DNA of 64,000 nucleotides from Enhydrobacter aerosaccus (GTDB taxonomy: Bacteria; Pseudomonadota; Alphaproteobacteria; Reyranellales; Reyranellaceae). The translations under genes and the position numbers were made by a program. Under the pieces are notes generated by a model. It was given only the letters and a program-made list of their open reading frames with translations. It did no database searches and was not told the origin of the DNA. Numbering within the stretch: position 1 is the stretch's first letter; each line of letters starts with the position of its first letter. Location: positions 1 to 64,000 of the forward strand of contig CAIKZO010000006.1 in NCBI GenBank assembly GCA_903832005.1. The letters are read 5' to 3'. Shown in pieces: positions 45,459 to 54,983 of this stretch.

Positions 45459-46556
45459 ATGAAAGTAGACGGCAAGCCCTACCGCACCATCTGGCTCCGC
45501 GCCGACGGAACAACCGTGCAGGCGATTGACCAGACGCTGCTGCCTCATGAATTCGTCATACGCGACTTCCGCTCGATGGAAGATGCCGAGATAGCCATCC
45601 GCACCATGATCGTGCGCGGCGCGCCGCTGATCGGGGCTGCGGCGGCCTATGGCATGGCGCTGGCGATGGCCGCCGATCCGTCAGACGCCAACCTGAAGCG
45701 CGCGTACGAGGTGCTGCTCGCCTCGCGCCCGACGGCCGTCAACCTGCGCTGGGCGCTCGACGATTTGCGGGCACTCCTGTCCCCTCTTCCTCCAAGAGCG
45801 CGCCGCGATGCAGCGTACACGCGCGCCGCCGAAATCTGCGACGAGGATGCCGACATCTGCCGCCGCATCGGCGAGAACGGGCTCGGGCTCATCCAGAAAC
45901 TGAAGCCGCGCTCCGGCGACCGTATCAACGCGCTGACGCATTGCAACGCGGGCTGGCTGGCGACTGTCGATTGGGGCACCGCGCTGGCGCCGATCTACCA
46001 GGCGCACAATGCCGGCATCCCGATCCACGTCTGGGTCGACGAGACGCGGCCGCGCAACCAGGGCGCCAGCCTCACGGCGTGGGAACTCGGTAAGCACGGC
46101 GTGCCGCACACAGTGATCGCCGACAATGCCGGCGGCCACCTGATGCAGCACGGCAAGGTCGACTTCTGCATCGTCGGCACCGACCGCACGACCCGGCGCG
46201 GCGACGTCTGCAACAAGATCGGCACCTATCTCAAGGCACTGGCCGCGCACGACAACGGCGTGCCGTTCTACGTCGGCCTGCCCTATCCCACGATCGACTG
46301 GACGATCACCGACAGTCATCGCGAGATTCCGATCGAGGAGCGCAGCGCGCTCGAAGTGTCGCGCATGGCAGGGCGCACCGCGTCCGGCGAGGTCGTCACC
46401 GTCGACATCCTCCCCGAAGGCAGCCCGGCCGCCAATCCGGCATTCGACGTCACGCCCGCCCGGCTGGTGACGGCGCTGGTCACCGAGCGCGGCGTCTGTG
46501 CCGCCAGCGAAGCGGGTCTTCTCTCCCTGTACCCCGAGCAGGCCAAAGCGGCGTGA
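45459..46556 (+). CDS. mtnA: S-methyl-5-thioribose-1-phosphate isomerase
   Basis: A 365-residue eIF2B-like isomerase that converts methylthioribose-1-phosphate to the ribulose form in methionine salvage. Signature stretches are [31 protein letters not shown] (catalytic Cys near residue 162), [10 protein letters not shown] and [19 protein letters not shown] (catalytic Asp near 241). Length is normal. It follows the ABC operon by 51 bases and is coupled to an MFS carrier (GTGA overlap). No other salvage gene (mtnK, mtnB, mtnC, mtnD) is adjacent. Confidence 0.92.
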   Translation: MKVDGKPYRTIWLRADGTTVQAIDQTLLPHEFVIRDFRSMEDAEIAIRTMIVRGAPLIGAAAAYGMALAMAADPSDANLKRAYEVLLASRPTAVNLRWALDDLRALLSPLPPRARRDAAYTRAAEICDEDADICRRIGENGLGLIQKLKPRSGDRINALTHCNAGWLATVDWGTALAPIYQAHNAGIPIHVWVDETRPRNQGASLTAWELGKHGVPHTVIADNAGGHLMQHGKVDFCIVGTDRTTRRGDVCNKIGTYLKALAAHDNGVPFYVGLPYPTIDWTITDSHREIPIEERSALEVSRMAGRTASGEVVTVDILPEGSPAANPAFDVTPARLVTALVTERGVCAASEAGLLSLYPEQAKAA

Positions 46557-47758
46557 CAGGGTCACCGAAGGTGACCTTCACGCCCATGACCCGTGCTGTC
46601 GCGGGTCTCGGCTTCACCCAGATCGTGGGCTGGGGCACCACCTTCCTGATGCCCTCAGTGCTGGGCCGCCATATCCAGGACGATCTCGGCATGCCGACCG
46701 AACTGGTCTATGCCGGCATCACCGTGTTGTTCGCCGTAGGCGCGTTCCTGGCGCCGCGGGTCGGCCGCCGCATCGACCGCACCGGGCCGCGCCTGCTGAT
46801 GACGGCGGGCTCGATCGTCTATGCACTGTCGTTGCTGGCGACGGCGCTCAGCCAGGGCCCGGTCGTCTATCTCCTGAGTTGGGCCGGCATGGGCGTCGCC
46901 TCGACCCTGGCGTTGAGCGTGCCCTCGTCGATCGCCATGGCGCAGATCGCGGGCTCGCGCGCACGACAGGGCATCTCCATGCTGACCATTATCGGCGGCT
47001 TCGCCTCGACCGCTTTCTGGCCGCTGTCGAGCGCGCTCGACGTCTGGGTCGGCTGGCGAGTCACGGTCATGATCTATGCCGCGGTCCATCTGCTGGCCTG
47101 CGCGCCGATCCATTTCTTCCTGCTGCCCAAGGAAGCACCCACCCTGCCGCAGGGCCCGGGCAGCGGCGCCACCGGCGGCGGCGTGCCGGCCGAGATCCGG
47201 CCGCAGGTCTATCGCCTGCTCTCGATCTCGCTCTGCTTCGGCGCCTTCGTCTTCACCGGCATGATCGTCTACATGATCGAGATCCTGCGCGCGCTCGGCC
47301 ATCCCGCCGCCTCCGCCGTGTTCCTGGGCTCGATGGTGGGACCGGCGCAGGTCGGCATCCGCGCCTTCGAGCTGCTGTTCGGCCATCGCTACTCGATCAT
47401 GAACTCCGCCATCTTCGGCTCGGTGCTATTGCCGCTCTGCCTGATCGGGGCGCTGGCCGGCGGCAGCAACTTCACCATCGCCTTCGTCTGCATGCTGGCC
47501 TACGGCATGTCGAACGGACTGAAGGCAGTACAGCGCTCGACCCTGCCGTTGGCGCTGTTCGGCCGCGGCCAGTTCGGCACCTACATGGGCCGGCTGGCCC
47601 TGCCGCAGGGCATCGTCTCGGCGGCGGCCCCCGTTGTGCTTGCCACCGTGCTCGACCATTTCGGCGCCGCGGGCGTGCTGTGGCTCAACCTCGTCTTCGG
47701 CACGATCTCGCTGGTCACCATGGTGATGGTGGCCCGCATGGCCCACTTCATCCGCTAG
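46553..47758 (+). CDS. MFS transporter
   Basis: A 401-residue major facilitator protein with about twelve helices and a cytoplasmic loop (residues 195-218) at the centre. [19 protein letters not shown] and [15 protein letters not shown] (motif A-like) are typical of MFS carriers. The GTG start overlaps the mtnA stop by 4 bases. The transported solute is unknown. Confidence 0.85.
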   Translation: MTGSPKVTFTPMTRAVAGLGFTQIVGWGTTFLMPSVLGRHIQDDLGMPTELVYAGITVLFAVGAFLAPRVGRRIDRTGPRLLMTAGSIVYALSLLATALSQGPVVYLLSWAGMGVASTLALSVPSSIAMAQIAGSRARQGISMLTIIGGFASTAFWPLSSALDVWVGWRVTVMIYAAVHLLACAPIHFFLLPKEAPTLPQGPGSGATGGGVPAEIRPQVYRLLSISLCFGAFVFTGMIVYMIEILRALGHPAASAVFLGSMVGPAQVGIRAFELLFGHRYSIMNSAIFGSVLLPLCLIGALAGGSNFTIAFVCMLAYGMSNGLKAVQRSTLPLALFGRGQFGTYMGRLALPQGIVSAAAPVVLATVLDHFGAAGVLWLNLVFGTISLVTMVMVARMAHFIR

Positions 47759-47763
47759 ACGCC

Positions 47764-49164
47764 TCAGGCCTCGGCAACGTAGGGCTTCACCATCAGCTTC
47801 GGATCGACCACGCGGTCGAACTCGGCCTCGCTGACGAAGCCCAGCTGCAGCGCCGCCGCCTTCAGGGTGAGGTCGTGCTCCATCGCATGGTGCGCGATCT
47901 GCGAGGCCTTGTCGTAGCCGATGACGGGCGTCAGCGCGGTTACCAGCATCAGCGAACGATCGAGATATTCGGCGATCTTCTTCCGATTGGGCTCGGTGCC
48001 CTCGATCATATACTTGCGGAAGTTGGTGCAGCCGTCGCTCAGCAGCACAACCGACGACAAGACATTGTGGATCATCAGCGGCTTGTAGACGTTCATCTCG
48101 AGGAAGCCGCCGGCGCCGCCGAAGCCCACCGCCACGTCGTTGGCCATCACCTGGACCGCCAGCATGGTGAGCGCCTCCGCCTGGGTGGGATTGACCTTGC
48201 CCGGCATGATCGAGGAGCCCGGCTCGTTTTCCGGCAGGATCAGTTCCGCCAGACCCGCGCGCGGTCCACAGGCCAGTAGTCGGATGTCGTTGGCGATCTT
48301 GTAGAGCGAGCCTGCCAAAGTCCGCAGCGTGCCCGACAGTTGCACGATCGCATCGTGCGAGCCCATCACCGTGAACTTGTTGGGCGCCGACACGAACGGC
48401 AATCCCGTCAAGGTCGCGATCTCCGCCGCTGCCGCCTCGGCAAAGCCCGGCTCGGCGTTGATGCCCGTGCCGACCGCCGTGCCGCCCAGCGCCTGGCGAT
48501 AGACGCTCTTCAGCGCATCGTCGAGGCGCAGCAGATTATCGTCGAGCAGGCCGACATAGCCCGACCATTCCTGGCCCAGAGTGATCGGCGTGGCATCCTG
48601 AAGATGCGTGCGGCCGATCTTCACGATGTCCATCCAAGCCTCGGCCTTGACGTGGAAGGCGTGGCGCAGCTTGGTGACCGACGGCACAAGCTGCTGCACC
48701 GTCTCAACGGCGGCGGCGATGTACATGGCGGCGGGGAAATTGTCGTTCGACGATTGCGACATGTTGACGTGATCGTTGGGATGCACCGGCTTCTTGGAGC
48801 CGAGCGGTTGGCCCACGATCTGGCTGGCGCGATTGGAGATCACCTCGTTCACGTTCATGTTGAACTGCGTGCCGCTGCCGGTCATCCAGACATGCAACGG
48901 GAACATGTCGCGATGCTGGCCGGCGATGATCTCGTCGCAGACCTGCACGATCAATTTGTGGACGTCGGCCGGCAGCCGGCCGCTCGCCCGGTTCACGTTG
49001 GCACAGGCCTTCTTCAGCACCGCATAGGCGCCGATCATCTCGCGCGGCATCAGGTCCTTGCCGATGCTGAAATGCTCGATCGAGCGCTGCGTCTGCGCGC
49101 CCCATAGCTTGTCAGCCGGCACGGCAATTTCGCCCATGCTGTCGACTTCCTTGCGCATTTCCAT
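47764..49164 (-). CDS. fumC: class II fumarate hydratase
   Basis: A 466-residue homotetrameric lyase. The superfamily signature [40 protein letters not shown] and [15 protein letters not shown] match fumarase C rather than aspartase ([12 protein letters not shown] in the latter). It interconverts fumarate and malate in the TCA cycle. GGGAG precedes the ATG. Housekeeping gene in an otherwise accessory setting; a catabolic route releasing fumarate could explain it. Confidence 0.9.
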   Translation of the reverse strand: MEMRKEVDSMGEIAVPADKLWGAQTQRSIEHFSIGKDLMPREMIGAYAVLKKACANVNRASGRLPADVHKLIVQVCDEIIAGQHRDMFPLHVWMTGSGTQFNMNVNEVISNRASQIVGQPLGSKKPVHPNDHVNMSQSSNDNFPAAMYIAAAVETVQQLVPSVTKLRHAFHVKAEAWMDIVKIGRTHLQDATPITLGQEWSGYVGLLDDNLLRLDDALKSVYRQALGGTAVGTGINAEPGFAEAAAAEIATLTGLPFVSAPNKFTVMGSHDAIVQLSGTLRTLAGSLYKIANDIRLLACGPRAGLAELILPENEPGSSIMPGKVNPTQAEALTMLAVQVMANDVAVGFGGAGGFLEMNVYKPLMIHNVLSSVVLLSDGCTNFRKYMIEGTEPNRKKIAEYLDRSLMLVTALTPVIGYDKASQIAHHAMEHDLTLKAAALQLGFVSEAEFDRVVDPKLMVKPYVAEA

Positions 49165-49186
49165 GATTTGGGCTCCCTTTCAGGCG

Positions 49187-49897
49187 ATGCGTAACCTTGT
49201 ACTGCTCCCCGGCTTCATGTGCGACGCCGACCTTTGGGCCGACATGGCCCCTGATCTGGCCAAGATGGGCGAGGTCCATTTCGGCAATGTCTACAACGAC
49301 GACACGCTCGAGGGCATGGCCCGCCGCGTGCTCTCCGAATCGCCCGAAAAATTCGTGCTGATCGGCTTCTCGATGGGCGGCTTCGTCGCCCGCGTGCTGA
49401 CCCTGCTGGCGCCCGAGCGGGTGAGCGGCGTGGCGTTCGTCGCCTCTTCCGCGCGCGGCTACACGCCCGAGGAGACCGAGCGGCGCAAGCAAGGCTTCCT
49501 CCCCGGCAACAAGCCGCCGCGCGCTCCTGGCGCCAGTGGCGGCGGCACCGCGCTCACGGCAGCGCTTGGCCTCCACCCCGACCGCGAACGCGACCCCGTG
49601 CTGCTGAACCGGCTGCGCGGCATGCAGCGCCGCCTCGGCCCCGAAGTGCGCGCACGCCAGTCAGCCCTCGTGCGGCTCGACGGCTACGCCGATCTCGCGC
49701 GCATCGCCTGCCCTTCGCTGGTCGTCGCCTGCCGCCAGGACCGGCTGCGCACGCTCGCCGAGACCGAACGCATGGCCACCAGCCTGCCGCACTCGCGCTT
49801 CGAGGTAATCGAGGACTGCGGCCACATGGCCCCTCTCGAAAAGCCGCACGAGCTGTCGGCGCTGCTTGACGACTGGATCGAGACAGCCGGGCTTTAG
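49187..49897 (+). CDS. alpha/beta-fold hydrolase
   Basis: A 236-residue esterase/lactonase-type hydrolase. LLPGFMCD gives the oxyanion strand, GFSMGG the nucleophile elbow (Ser62), ACRQDRL the acid and DCGHMAPLEKP the catalytic histidine. It starts 22 bases from the fumC start on the other strand with only a weak site (AGGCG). Substrate unknown. Confidence 0.85.
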   Translation: MRNLVLLPGFMCDADLWADMAPDLAKMGEVHFGNVYNDDTLEGMARRVLSESPEKFVLIGFSMGGFVARVLTLLAPERVSGVAFVASSARGYTPEETERRKQGFLPGNKPPRAPGASGGGTALTAALGLHPDRERDPVLLNRLRGMQRRLGPEVRARQSALVRLDGYADLARIACPSLVVACRQDRLRTLAETERMATSLPHSRFEVIEDCGHMAPLEKPHELSALLDDWIETAGL

Positions 49898-49910
49898 CGC
49901 TCACGCCTTT

Positions 49911-50001
49911 GGGACCGCGGGCCTCCTCCGTACGATTGACCTTGGGTCAATCGTACGCTCCCGCTCATGATCTTGAGGCGGGCCTAGAGGCCCGCGGTCC
50001 C
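49911..50001. repeat. nested palindromic element between convergent genes
   Basis: Two perfect stems are nested. The outer arms, 15 bases, are at 49911-49925 and 49987-50001. The inner arms, 13 bases, are at 49929-49941 and 49945-49957 with a 3-base loop. A third stem, GCGGGCC/GGCCCGC, sits at 49978-49984 and 49989-49995 and competes with the outer right arm. It lies between two converging genes, so it may act as a two-way terminator, but the architecture is more like a mobile palindromic (REP/MITE-like) unit. Confidence 0.8.
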
Positions 50002-50019
50002 GGAAGAGAGCCGACTGCG

Positions 50020-51000
50020 CTATTCCAGCTTGATCGCCGACTGCTTGATCACCGGAATCCAGGTGTCGGCTTGGTTCTTCATGATGTCGTGGAAGGCCTG
50101 GGGCGAGGTGTAGCGAGCCTCGGTGCCGAGCCCGTCGAACTTCTCGACCACTTTGGGATCGGTGAGCACCGTCTTCATTGCAGCACCCAGCCTTGCGATC
50201 ACGGGCGCCGGCAGGTTCGCCGGACCGATCAGCCCCAGCAGGTTGATCGATTCGTAACCGGGCACGCCTGACTCAGCGATGGTCGGCACGTTCGGCAGCG
50301 CCGGCGCGCGTTCGAGCGACGTCACGGCCAGAGCCTTCAACCGCTTGTCGTTGATCATCGGCAAGGCCGTCGCGATCGGCTCGAACTGGAAGGTAATCTG
50401 GCCCGCCATGATGTCGGCTAGGCCCGGCGCGGTGCCGCGATAGTGGACGGACTCGAACTTCACGCCGGCCTTCTGCTCCAGCAGCAGGCCGGCGAGATGG
50501 GTGAAGGAGCCCGCGCCCGCCGTGCCCATCGTCACCTTGCCGGGATCGCGCCGCGCGATCTCGAGGAATTCCTTGAAGTCCTTCGCCGGGTTCGACGGAT
50601 TGACCAGCACGACCATCGGCTGGAACGACACCGCGGTGAGGAAGGTGAAATCCTTTTCCCAATCGTAGGGATAGCGGTTGAACAGCGCCGGGCTGTTGGC
50701 GAGCGACGCCGAGGTCATCAGCAACGTGTAGCCATCGGGCGCGGCGTGCGCGACGGCCTCCGAGCCGATCATCGAGCCCGCGCCGGTCTTGTTCTCGACG
50801 ATCACCGGCTGGCCGAGCAGCGGATGGAGATATTCGGCGACAATGCGTGCCGTTACGTCGACATTCCCGCCGGCCGCGAACGGCGCCACGATCTTGATCG
50901 GCTTGGCCGGCCAGTCTTGTGCGGCCGCTTTCGAGCAGGGGGCCGCTGTCGACCAAAAAGCGGCGAGCGCGGTAACGAGTGCGAGCGCTTGCTTGCGCAT
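50020..51000 (-). CDS. tripartite tricarboxylate transporter (Bug-family) binding protein
   Basis: A 326-residue periplasmic binding protein with a signal peptide (MRKQALALVTALAAFWS and on). WPAKPIKIVAPFAAGGNVDVTAR and PVIVENKTGAGSMIG are the Bug-family (TctC) hallmarks for carboxylate-type ligands. GGGAGG precedes ATG 51000. It ends a six-gene minus operon after an acetamidase/formamidase. The membrane partners TctA/TctB are absent nearby, as is common for Bug proteins, so it may be an orphan receptor for an amide or acid. Confidence 0.9.
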   Translation of the reverse strand: MRKQALALVTALAAFWSTAAPCSKAAAQDWPAKPIKIVAPFAAGGNVDVTARIVAEYLHPLLGQPVIVENKTGAGSMIGSEAVAHAAPDGYTLLMTSASLANSPALFNRYPYDWEKDFTFLTAVSFQPMVVLVNPSNPAKDFKEFLEIARRDPGKVTMGTAGAGSFTHLAGLLLEQKAGVKFESVHYRGTAPGLADIMAGQITFQFEPIATALPMINDKRLKALAVTSLERAPALPNVPTIAESGVPGYESINLLGLIGPANLPAPVIARLGAAMKTVLTDPKVVEKFDGLGTEARYTSPQAFHDIMKNQADTWIPVIKQSAIKLE

Positions 51001-51014
51001 CTTTCCTCCCGGAA

Positions 51015-52391
51015 TCAGGAGGGGAAGATGCTCTTCCGCACGATCGCGTGCACGCCCCAATTACCGTCGACCACTTGTGTCACACCGAAGTCGACGGCGA
51101 CCGATATCAGGCTGATCGCCTCGTCTTCCGTGAGCTTCTTCGCCGTCATCAGGAAGCGCCGCATCTTGCGGAACGCATCTCGCATGGCGAGATCGACCGA
51201 CGATTTCTGGAAAACCTCGCTCTGCGCGGCATCACCGAGATCCGCCAGATAGTTGGGATAGCTGAAACCCTGCAGCACCCATTCGCTCACCGTCTCGATC
51301 ATCGGAAAGTCGACGGCTTCGAGCGGCGTGCCGGCGAGCTCGGCCTTCTTGTGCAGGACGAGCTGAAATGTGCCGGTCAGCGAACACTCGATCGCAGTGC
51401 CACAGAGTTCGGAATCGCCCTGCGAAGCATGCGGATCGCCGACCGACAGCAGCGCGCCCGGCACCGCGACCGGATAGTAGACCGACGCGCCCTTGCCGAT
51501 GCGCCAGTTGTCGATGTTGCCACCGGTGTAGGACGGCGGCACCGAATTCACATCGTCGGCTTCCTTGGGCGCGAGCCCCATCACGCCGAAGTGCGGCCGG
51601 ATCGGCACCCGCACGCCCTTCAGCACGTCCCACTTGCGTTCGGTCTTGGTGTGATCGACAGGCAGGCCGGGATAATCGATGGTCGGATGCGCGACGCCGA
51701 ACGGATCGACGACCGTCGGCCATTTGAAGGAATAGACCGCCTTGGCCCAGTCACGCTCGCCGGTGGCATCAACCTCGTAGATCGTGACGACCTCGCGCTT
51801 CTCGCCGGTCAGAAAGTCGTTGTAGTGATAGCCCCAGTTGGCAGCGGCGTTGCTGCCGAAGCAGAGACCTTTGAACTTCGGGTTGGCCGACGGGCGCGGC
51901 ACGACGTCGAGGATGCGCACTTCCAGCACGTCGCCCGGCTCGGCACCACGCACGAACACCGGGCCGGTGCAGATGTGGACGCCCAGCCCCTTGCCGTCGC
52001 CCTCTCCCGCACCGCGGCGGAAGACGCCCTTCTTGTCCTTGGTCCAGAGATAGACGCTCTCCGCGCCGGGATCGCCTTCGATCATGCGCTCGTGATCGTC
52101 GCTCGCCTGATGGGTCAGCGCCTCGATGGTGATCACGTCGCCCGGATCGACCTCGACCTGCGGCTTCAGGTTCTTGCTGAAGAAGCCCCAATGGACCGTG
52201 TCGGCATTGGCCGGTAGGTGATGGTGCTTGCCGGCCGAGACGCGCTTCAGCGGGCCCGTCGGTGTGCCGGCGATCAGACTTGTGGCAAAGCGGCTCTTCA
52301 GGAACGACCGGCGCTCGCGCGCCATCTCGTCTTGAAACTTGGCGAGATGTGCCTCGAAGGCGGGACACGTTGGATCGTCGCCTCGGCACAT
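51015..52391 (-). CDS. acetamidase/formamidase (FmdA/AmdA family)
   Basis: A 458-residue metal-dependent amidase that hydrolyses formamide or acetamide to ammonia and acid. GDVITIEALTHQASD, VRGAEPGDVLEVRILDV, GVMGLAPKEADDVNSVPPS, GGNIDN and SVGDPHASQGDSELCGTAIEC are typical. The first 50 residues are unusual: cysteines at 2 and 9, then a twin-arginine motif ERRSFLKS (RR at 27-28) with only a weakly hydrophobic follow-on, a degenerate Tat signal. GAGGAGAAG precedes ATG 52391. It sits between ridA-like and the Bug receptor. A nitrilase-type formamidase is at 59083. Confidence 0.88.
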   Translation of the reverse strand: MCRGDDPTCPAFEAHLAKFQDEMARERRSFLKSRFATSLIAGTPTGPLKRVSAGKHHHLPANADTVHWGFFSKNLKPQVEVDPGDVITIEALTHQASDDHERMIEGDPGAESVYLWTKDKKGVFRRGAGEGDGKGLGVHICTGPVFVRGAEPGDVLEVRILDVVPRPSANPKFKGLCFGSNAAANWGYHYNDFLTGEKREVVTIYEVDATGERDWAKAVYSFKWPTVVDPFGVAHPTIDYPGLPVDHTKTERKWDVLKGVRVPIRPHFGVMGLAPKEADDVNSVPPSYTGGNIDNWRIGKGASVYYPVAVPGALLSVGDPHASQGDSELCGTAIECSLTGTFQLVLHKKAELAGTPLEAVDFPMIETVSEWVLQGFSYPNYLADLGDAAQSEVFQKSSVDLAMRDAFRKMRRFLMTAKKLTEDEAISLISVAVDFGVTQVVDGNWGVHAIVRKSIFPS

Positions 52392-52401
52392 CGTCTTCTC
52401 C

Positions 52402-52794
52402 TCAGCGCTTGGCCAGCAGGTCGATCTCGACCATCGCCTTGCGCGCGAGCCCGGTGACGCCGATGCAGGTGCGCGCCGGCCGGCGGTCGGCCGGGAAGTA
52501 GCTGGCATAGATCTCGTTCATCTTCGGATAGTTCGCCTCGAAGTCGGTGATGTAGACCCGCGCGCAGATGACATGCTCGAGCCCGAGCTTCAGCCCGCCC
52601 AGCACGATCTTGAGGTTCTCCATCACGCGCACCGTCTGGCTTTCGATATCGGGAGCCAGCGGCCGGGAATCGTCGTCGGGATAGGTCGGCATCTGGCCGG
52701 TGACGAAAATCCAGCCATCGACCTCGACGGCGTGGCTGAACGGCGCCACCGGCGTCGGCGCGCCTGGCGCCATGAAGAAGAGCGGTGCGCTCAC
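52402..52794 (-). CDS. RidA-family enamine/imine deaminase
   Basis: A 130-residue YjgF/YER057c/UK114 fold protein. FSHAVEVDGWIFVTGQMP, VMENLKIVLGGLKLGLEHVICARVYITDF and PARTCIGVTGLARKAMVEIDLLAK, with the ligand-binding arginine in the last stretch, are standard. It hydrolyses reactive enamines/imines to ketones and ammonia. The GTG start at 52794 has GGGAAGGG about 7 bases upstream and overlaps the previous TGA. In amide/pyrimidine operons RidA relatives remove unstable intermediates. Confidence 0.88.
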   Translation of the reverse strand: MSAPLFFMAPGAPTPVAPFSHAVEVDGWIFVTGQMPTYPDDDSRPLAPDIESQTVRVMENLKIVLGGLKLGLEHVICARVYITDFEANYPKMNEIYASYFPADRRPARTCIGVTGLARKAMVEIDLLAKR

Positions 52795-53303
52795 GATGTT
52801 CCCTTCCCGTGGAAAAGCAGCTTGATCATGCGGTCCTTGCCGACCGCGCGCGTGATCTCGGCGCCGGTGACGTAAATCAGGAAGCAAACAAGAAGCCAAA
52901 GTTGGACTCCGGCGAAGTGATACCAGGTGAAGTCATCGAGCTCCGCGTCGAACGCGGCCTGGAAGCCACGGCTATCGCGCGCCATGTGGCTGAAGACTTC
53001 GAGCGCGCGCACCAGCGCCACGACGACGCTGTAGAAGACCGTCTTGAACAGGATCGAATAGATCAGGGGGCCATTGCGGAAGTGATCGATGAAGTGCAGG
53101 TGCCGCGTCACCAGCACTACCTTGCCGACGACCAACGCCATGATCGTGGCAAACAGGAAATTAGTCAGGGCGAACCAGTAATGATGCACCATCAGGTTCG
53201 TGGTGAACGAAACCAGGTTGAAGGCGCAGAAGAAAAAGGTCGTCGGCGGCAAGAGGCGCCAGAACTCCTCGACAAGGAAGGGACCAACGCTCGAAAGCTT
53301 CAC
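52791..53303 (-). CDS. four-helix membrane protein of unknown function
   Basis: A 170-residue protein with four predicted membrane helices (about residues 19-39, 43-65, 80-103 and 130-150). A polar loop (VTRHLHFIDHFRNGP) with several histidines follows helix 2. GTG start overlapping the SDR stop and TGA overlapping the RidA GTG place it firmly in the operon. I do not recognise the family; the HxxHF-type loop might bind metal or heme. Confidence 0.65.
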   Translation of the reverse strand: MKLSSVGPFLVEEFWRLLPPTTFFFCAFNLVSFTTNLMVHHYWFALTNFLFATIMALVVGKVVLVTRHLHFIDHFRNGPLIYSILFKTVFYSVVVALVRALEVFSHMARDSRGFQAAFDAELDDFTWYHFAGVQLWLLVCFLIYVTGAEITRAVGKDRMIKLLFHGKGTS

Positions 53304-54049
53304 ATCCGCCCCCCGTCGACCGCGAAATTCTGCGCCGAGATCAGACGGGCGTCGTCGGAGGCGAGGAACAGCGCCATGCGCGCGATGTCGGCGGGATAGA
53401 CCTTCTCCTTCAGGACTTGCGCCTTCAGGAGATCGGCTTCGGCTTCGGGTGTCAGCCACAGGTCGATCTGGCGCTGGGTCATGATCCAGCCCGGCGTGAT
53501 CGAGTTGAGGCGGATCTTGTCGGTGCCGAAATCGCGCGCAAGGCCACGCGTCATGCCGATCACTGCCGACTTGGCGGCCTGGTAGACCGACAGGCGGGGC
53601 GACATCGTGTGGTAGCTGATCGAGCTGAAGTTCACGATCGAGCCGCCGCCCGCCTTCTTCATGCCGGGCACGACCGCCTGGATGGCGAAGTAGACGTGGC
53701 GCAGGTTGACCGCCATGCGCTCGTCGAAGAATTCCGGCGTCACGTCGGCGAGGTCGTGCCGGTCGTCGCGCGCGGCGTTGTTGATCAGGACGGTGATGTC
53801 GCCGTGCTGGCGCGCGACCTCGGCGATCGCGGCCTGGTAGGCCTTCACGTCGCGGATGTCGCATTTCAGGAACAGCGCGCCAGTCTTCTTCGCCACTTCC
53901 GCCGACGCCTTCTCGTCGATGTCGACGAAGCCCACCTTCGAGCCTTGCGCGGCGAAGTGCTCGACGATCGAGGCGCCGATGCCCGAGCCACCGCCCGAGA
54001 CGAACACCGAGCGATCCTTGAGGCTGGGGTAGTTGGCAAAAGACGGCAT
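53300..54049 (-). CDS. SDR-family oxidoreductase
   Basis: A 249-residue short-chain dehydrogenase. SGGGSGIG (about residues 18-25) binds NAD(P), and NNAARDD, NFSSISYHTM and YQAAKSAV carry the Asn-Ser-Tyr-Lys catalytic set. The C-terminus QNFAVDGGRM is normal. AAGGAAAC precedes ATG 54049. Next to the aldose 1-epimerase it could be a sugar dehydrogenase giving a lactone (inference). Confidence 0.9.
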   Translation of the reverse strand: MPSFANYPSLKDRSVFVSGGGSGIGASIVEHFAAQGSKVGFVDIDEKASAEVAKKTGALFLKCDIRDVKAYQAAIAEVARQHGDITVLINNAARDDRHDLADVTPEFFDERMAVNLRHVYFAIQAVVPGMKKAGGGSIVNFSSISYHTMSPRLSVYQAAKSAVIGMTRGLARDFGTDKIRLNSITPGWIMTQRQIDLWLTPEAEADLLKAQVLKEKVYPADIARMALFLASDDARLISAQNFAVDGGRM

Positions 54050-54059
54050 GGCGTTTCCT

Positions 54060-54926
54060 TTAGCTTTCTTTCGAGACCTTAAAGGTGATGTCGCCGGAGA
54101 GGGTTGCTCCGGCATCGAGATGCGTGCGACCCACCTGGCCGTTGGCGTGGCTGACCGGCTCGACGCAGAAATACGGCCGCTGCGACGGCACGTAGATCAC
54201 TGCATGACCGAACGTCGCCGACGCTTCGAGATCGACGCGGAGCTTGCGACTCGGCCAGCGGATCGTGGCGTGCCGCTGCCAGCCGTCGAAACCGTTGTCG
54301 AGGTGGGTCTCGTTCACGTTGCGCGATCGGCTGAAATCCGCCTCGGGCGGCGTGGCGATGCGCTCGACCGGTAGCACCTCGGCATCGCCCTTCCACATCC
54401 ATTGCGTGTCGGTCTGCAGCTCGCTGTCGGCCTCGCGCACGAAATAAGGATGGAGGCCAATGCCGGCTGGCACAGCCCGATCCTCGAGGTTCTCGAGGGA
54501 CATGGTCACGACCAGCCGATCCGCCTCGAGGCGATAGCTCTGCCGTGCCACATAGCGAAAGGGCCAGCCGCCCGCGGCGCCATCGCGCTCGTGGCGGTAG
54601 GCGATCTCGGCTGAATGTGCATCAGCTCGCACGACGTCCCAGGGATGCCACCAGCCGTCGCCATGCATCGGATGGTTCACGGTGGCCCAGTTGCGCTTCA
54701 ACTGGAAGGTCTCGCCCTCGAAGACGAGATGACCGTCTTTGATGCGGTTGGAATAGGGCACCAGCGGATAGGCGGCGGAGTTGTTGCCCCTTCCCGACGC
54801 CTGGTCGGTCACGGACATGGGACGCAGCAGGTCGATGCCGTCGATGGCCAAGCGTGCGATCGCGCCGCCGGCCGACGGCGCCACGTCGACAGCAAGTGGT
54901 CCTGTCCTCAGGGATAAAAGAGTCAT
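54060..54926 (-). CDS. aldose 1-epimerase family protein
   Basis: A 288-residue galactose-mutarotase-fold protein. YSNRIKDGHL, NHPMHGDGWWHPW (catalytic-type histidine near 88), GIGLHPYF (second histidine) and YFCVEPVSH with the catalytic glutamate (near 256) fit. It equilibrates alpha and beta forms of an aldose. Start ATG 54926 is preferred; ATG 54941 is five codons upstream in frame. It heads the six-gene minus operon and faces the ABC operon at 54984. Confidence 0.87.
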   Translation of the reverse strand: MTLLSLRTGPLAVDVAPSAGGAIARLAIDGIDLLRPMSVTDQASGRGNNSAAYPLVPYSNRIKDGHLVFEGETFQLKRNWATVNHPMHGDGWWHPWDVVRADAHSAEIAYRHERDGAAGGWPFRYVARQSYRLEADRLVVTMSLENLEDRAVPAGIGLHPYFVREADSELQTDTQWMWKGDAEVLPVERIATPPEADFSRSRNVNETHLDNGFDGWQRHATIRWPSRKLRVDLEASATFGHAVIYVPSQRPYFCVEPVSHANGQVGRTHLDAGATLSGDITFKVSKES

Positions 54927-54943
54927 AGGCTGCTCTACCATAC

Positions 54944-54959
54944 CGGCGCGATTATTGCA
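54944..54959 (+). promoter_or_regulatory. candidate sigma-54 promoter for the ABC operon
   Basis: CGGCGCGATTATTGCA fits TGGCACGN4TTGCA at all but two fixed positions and has the required 10 bases between GG and GC. Expected start of transcription is near 54970, 14 bases before the ATG at 54984. Lies within the 57-base divergent gap. Confidence 0.45.
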
Positions 54960-54983
54960 GAGCCGGCGTCCGAGGGGGACCAC

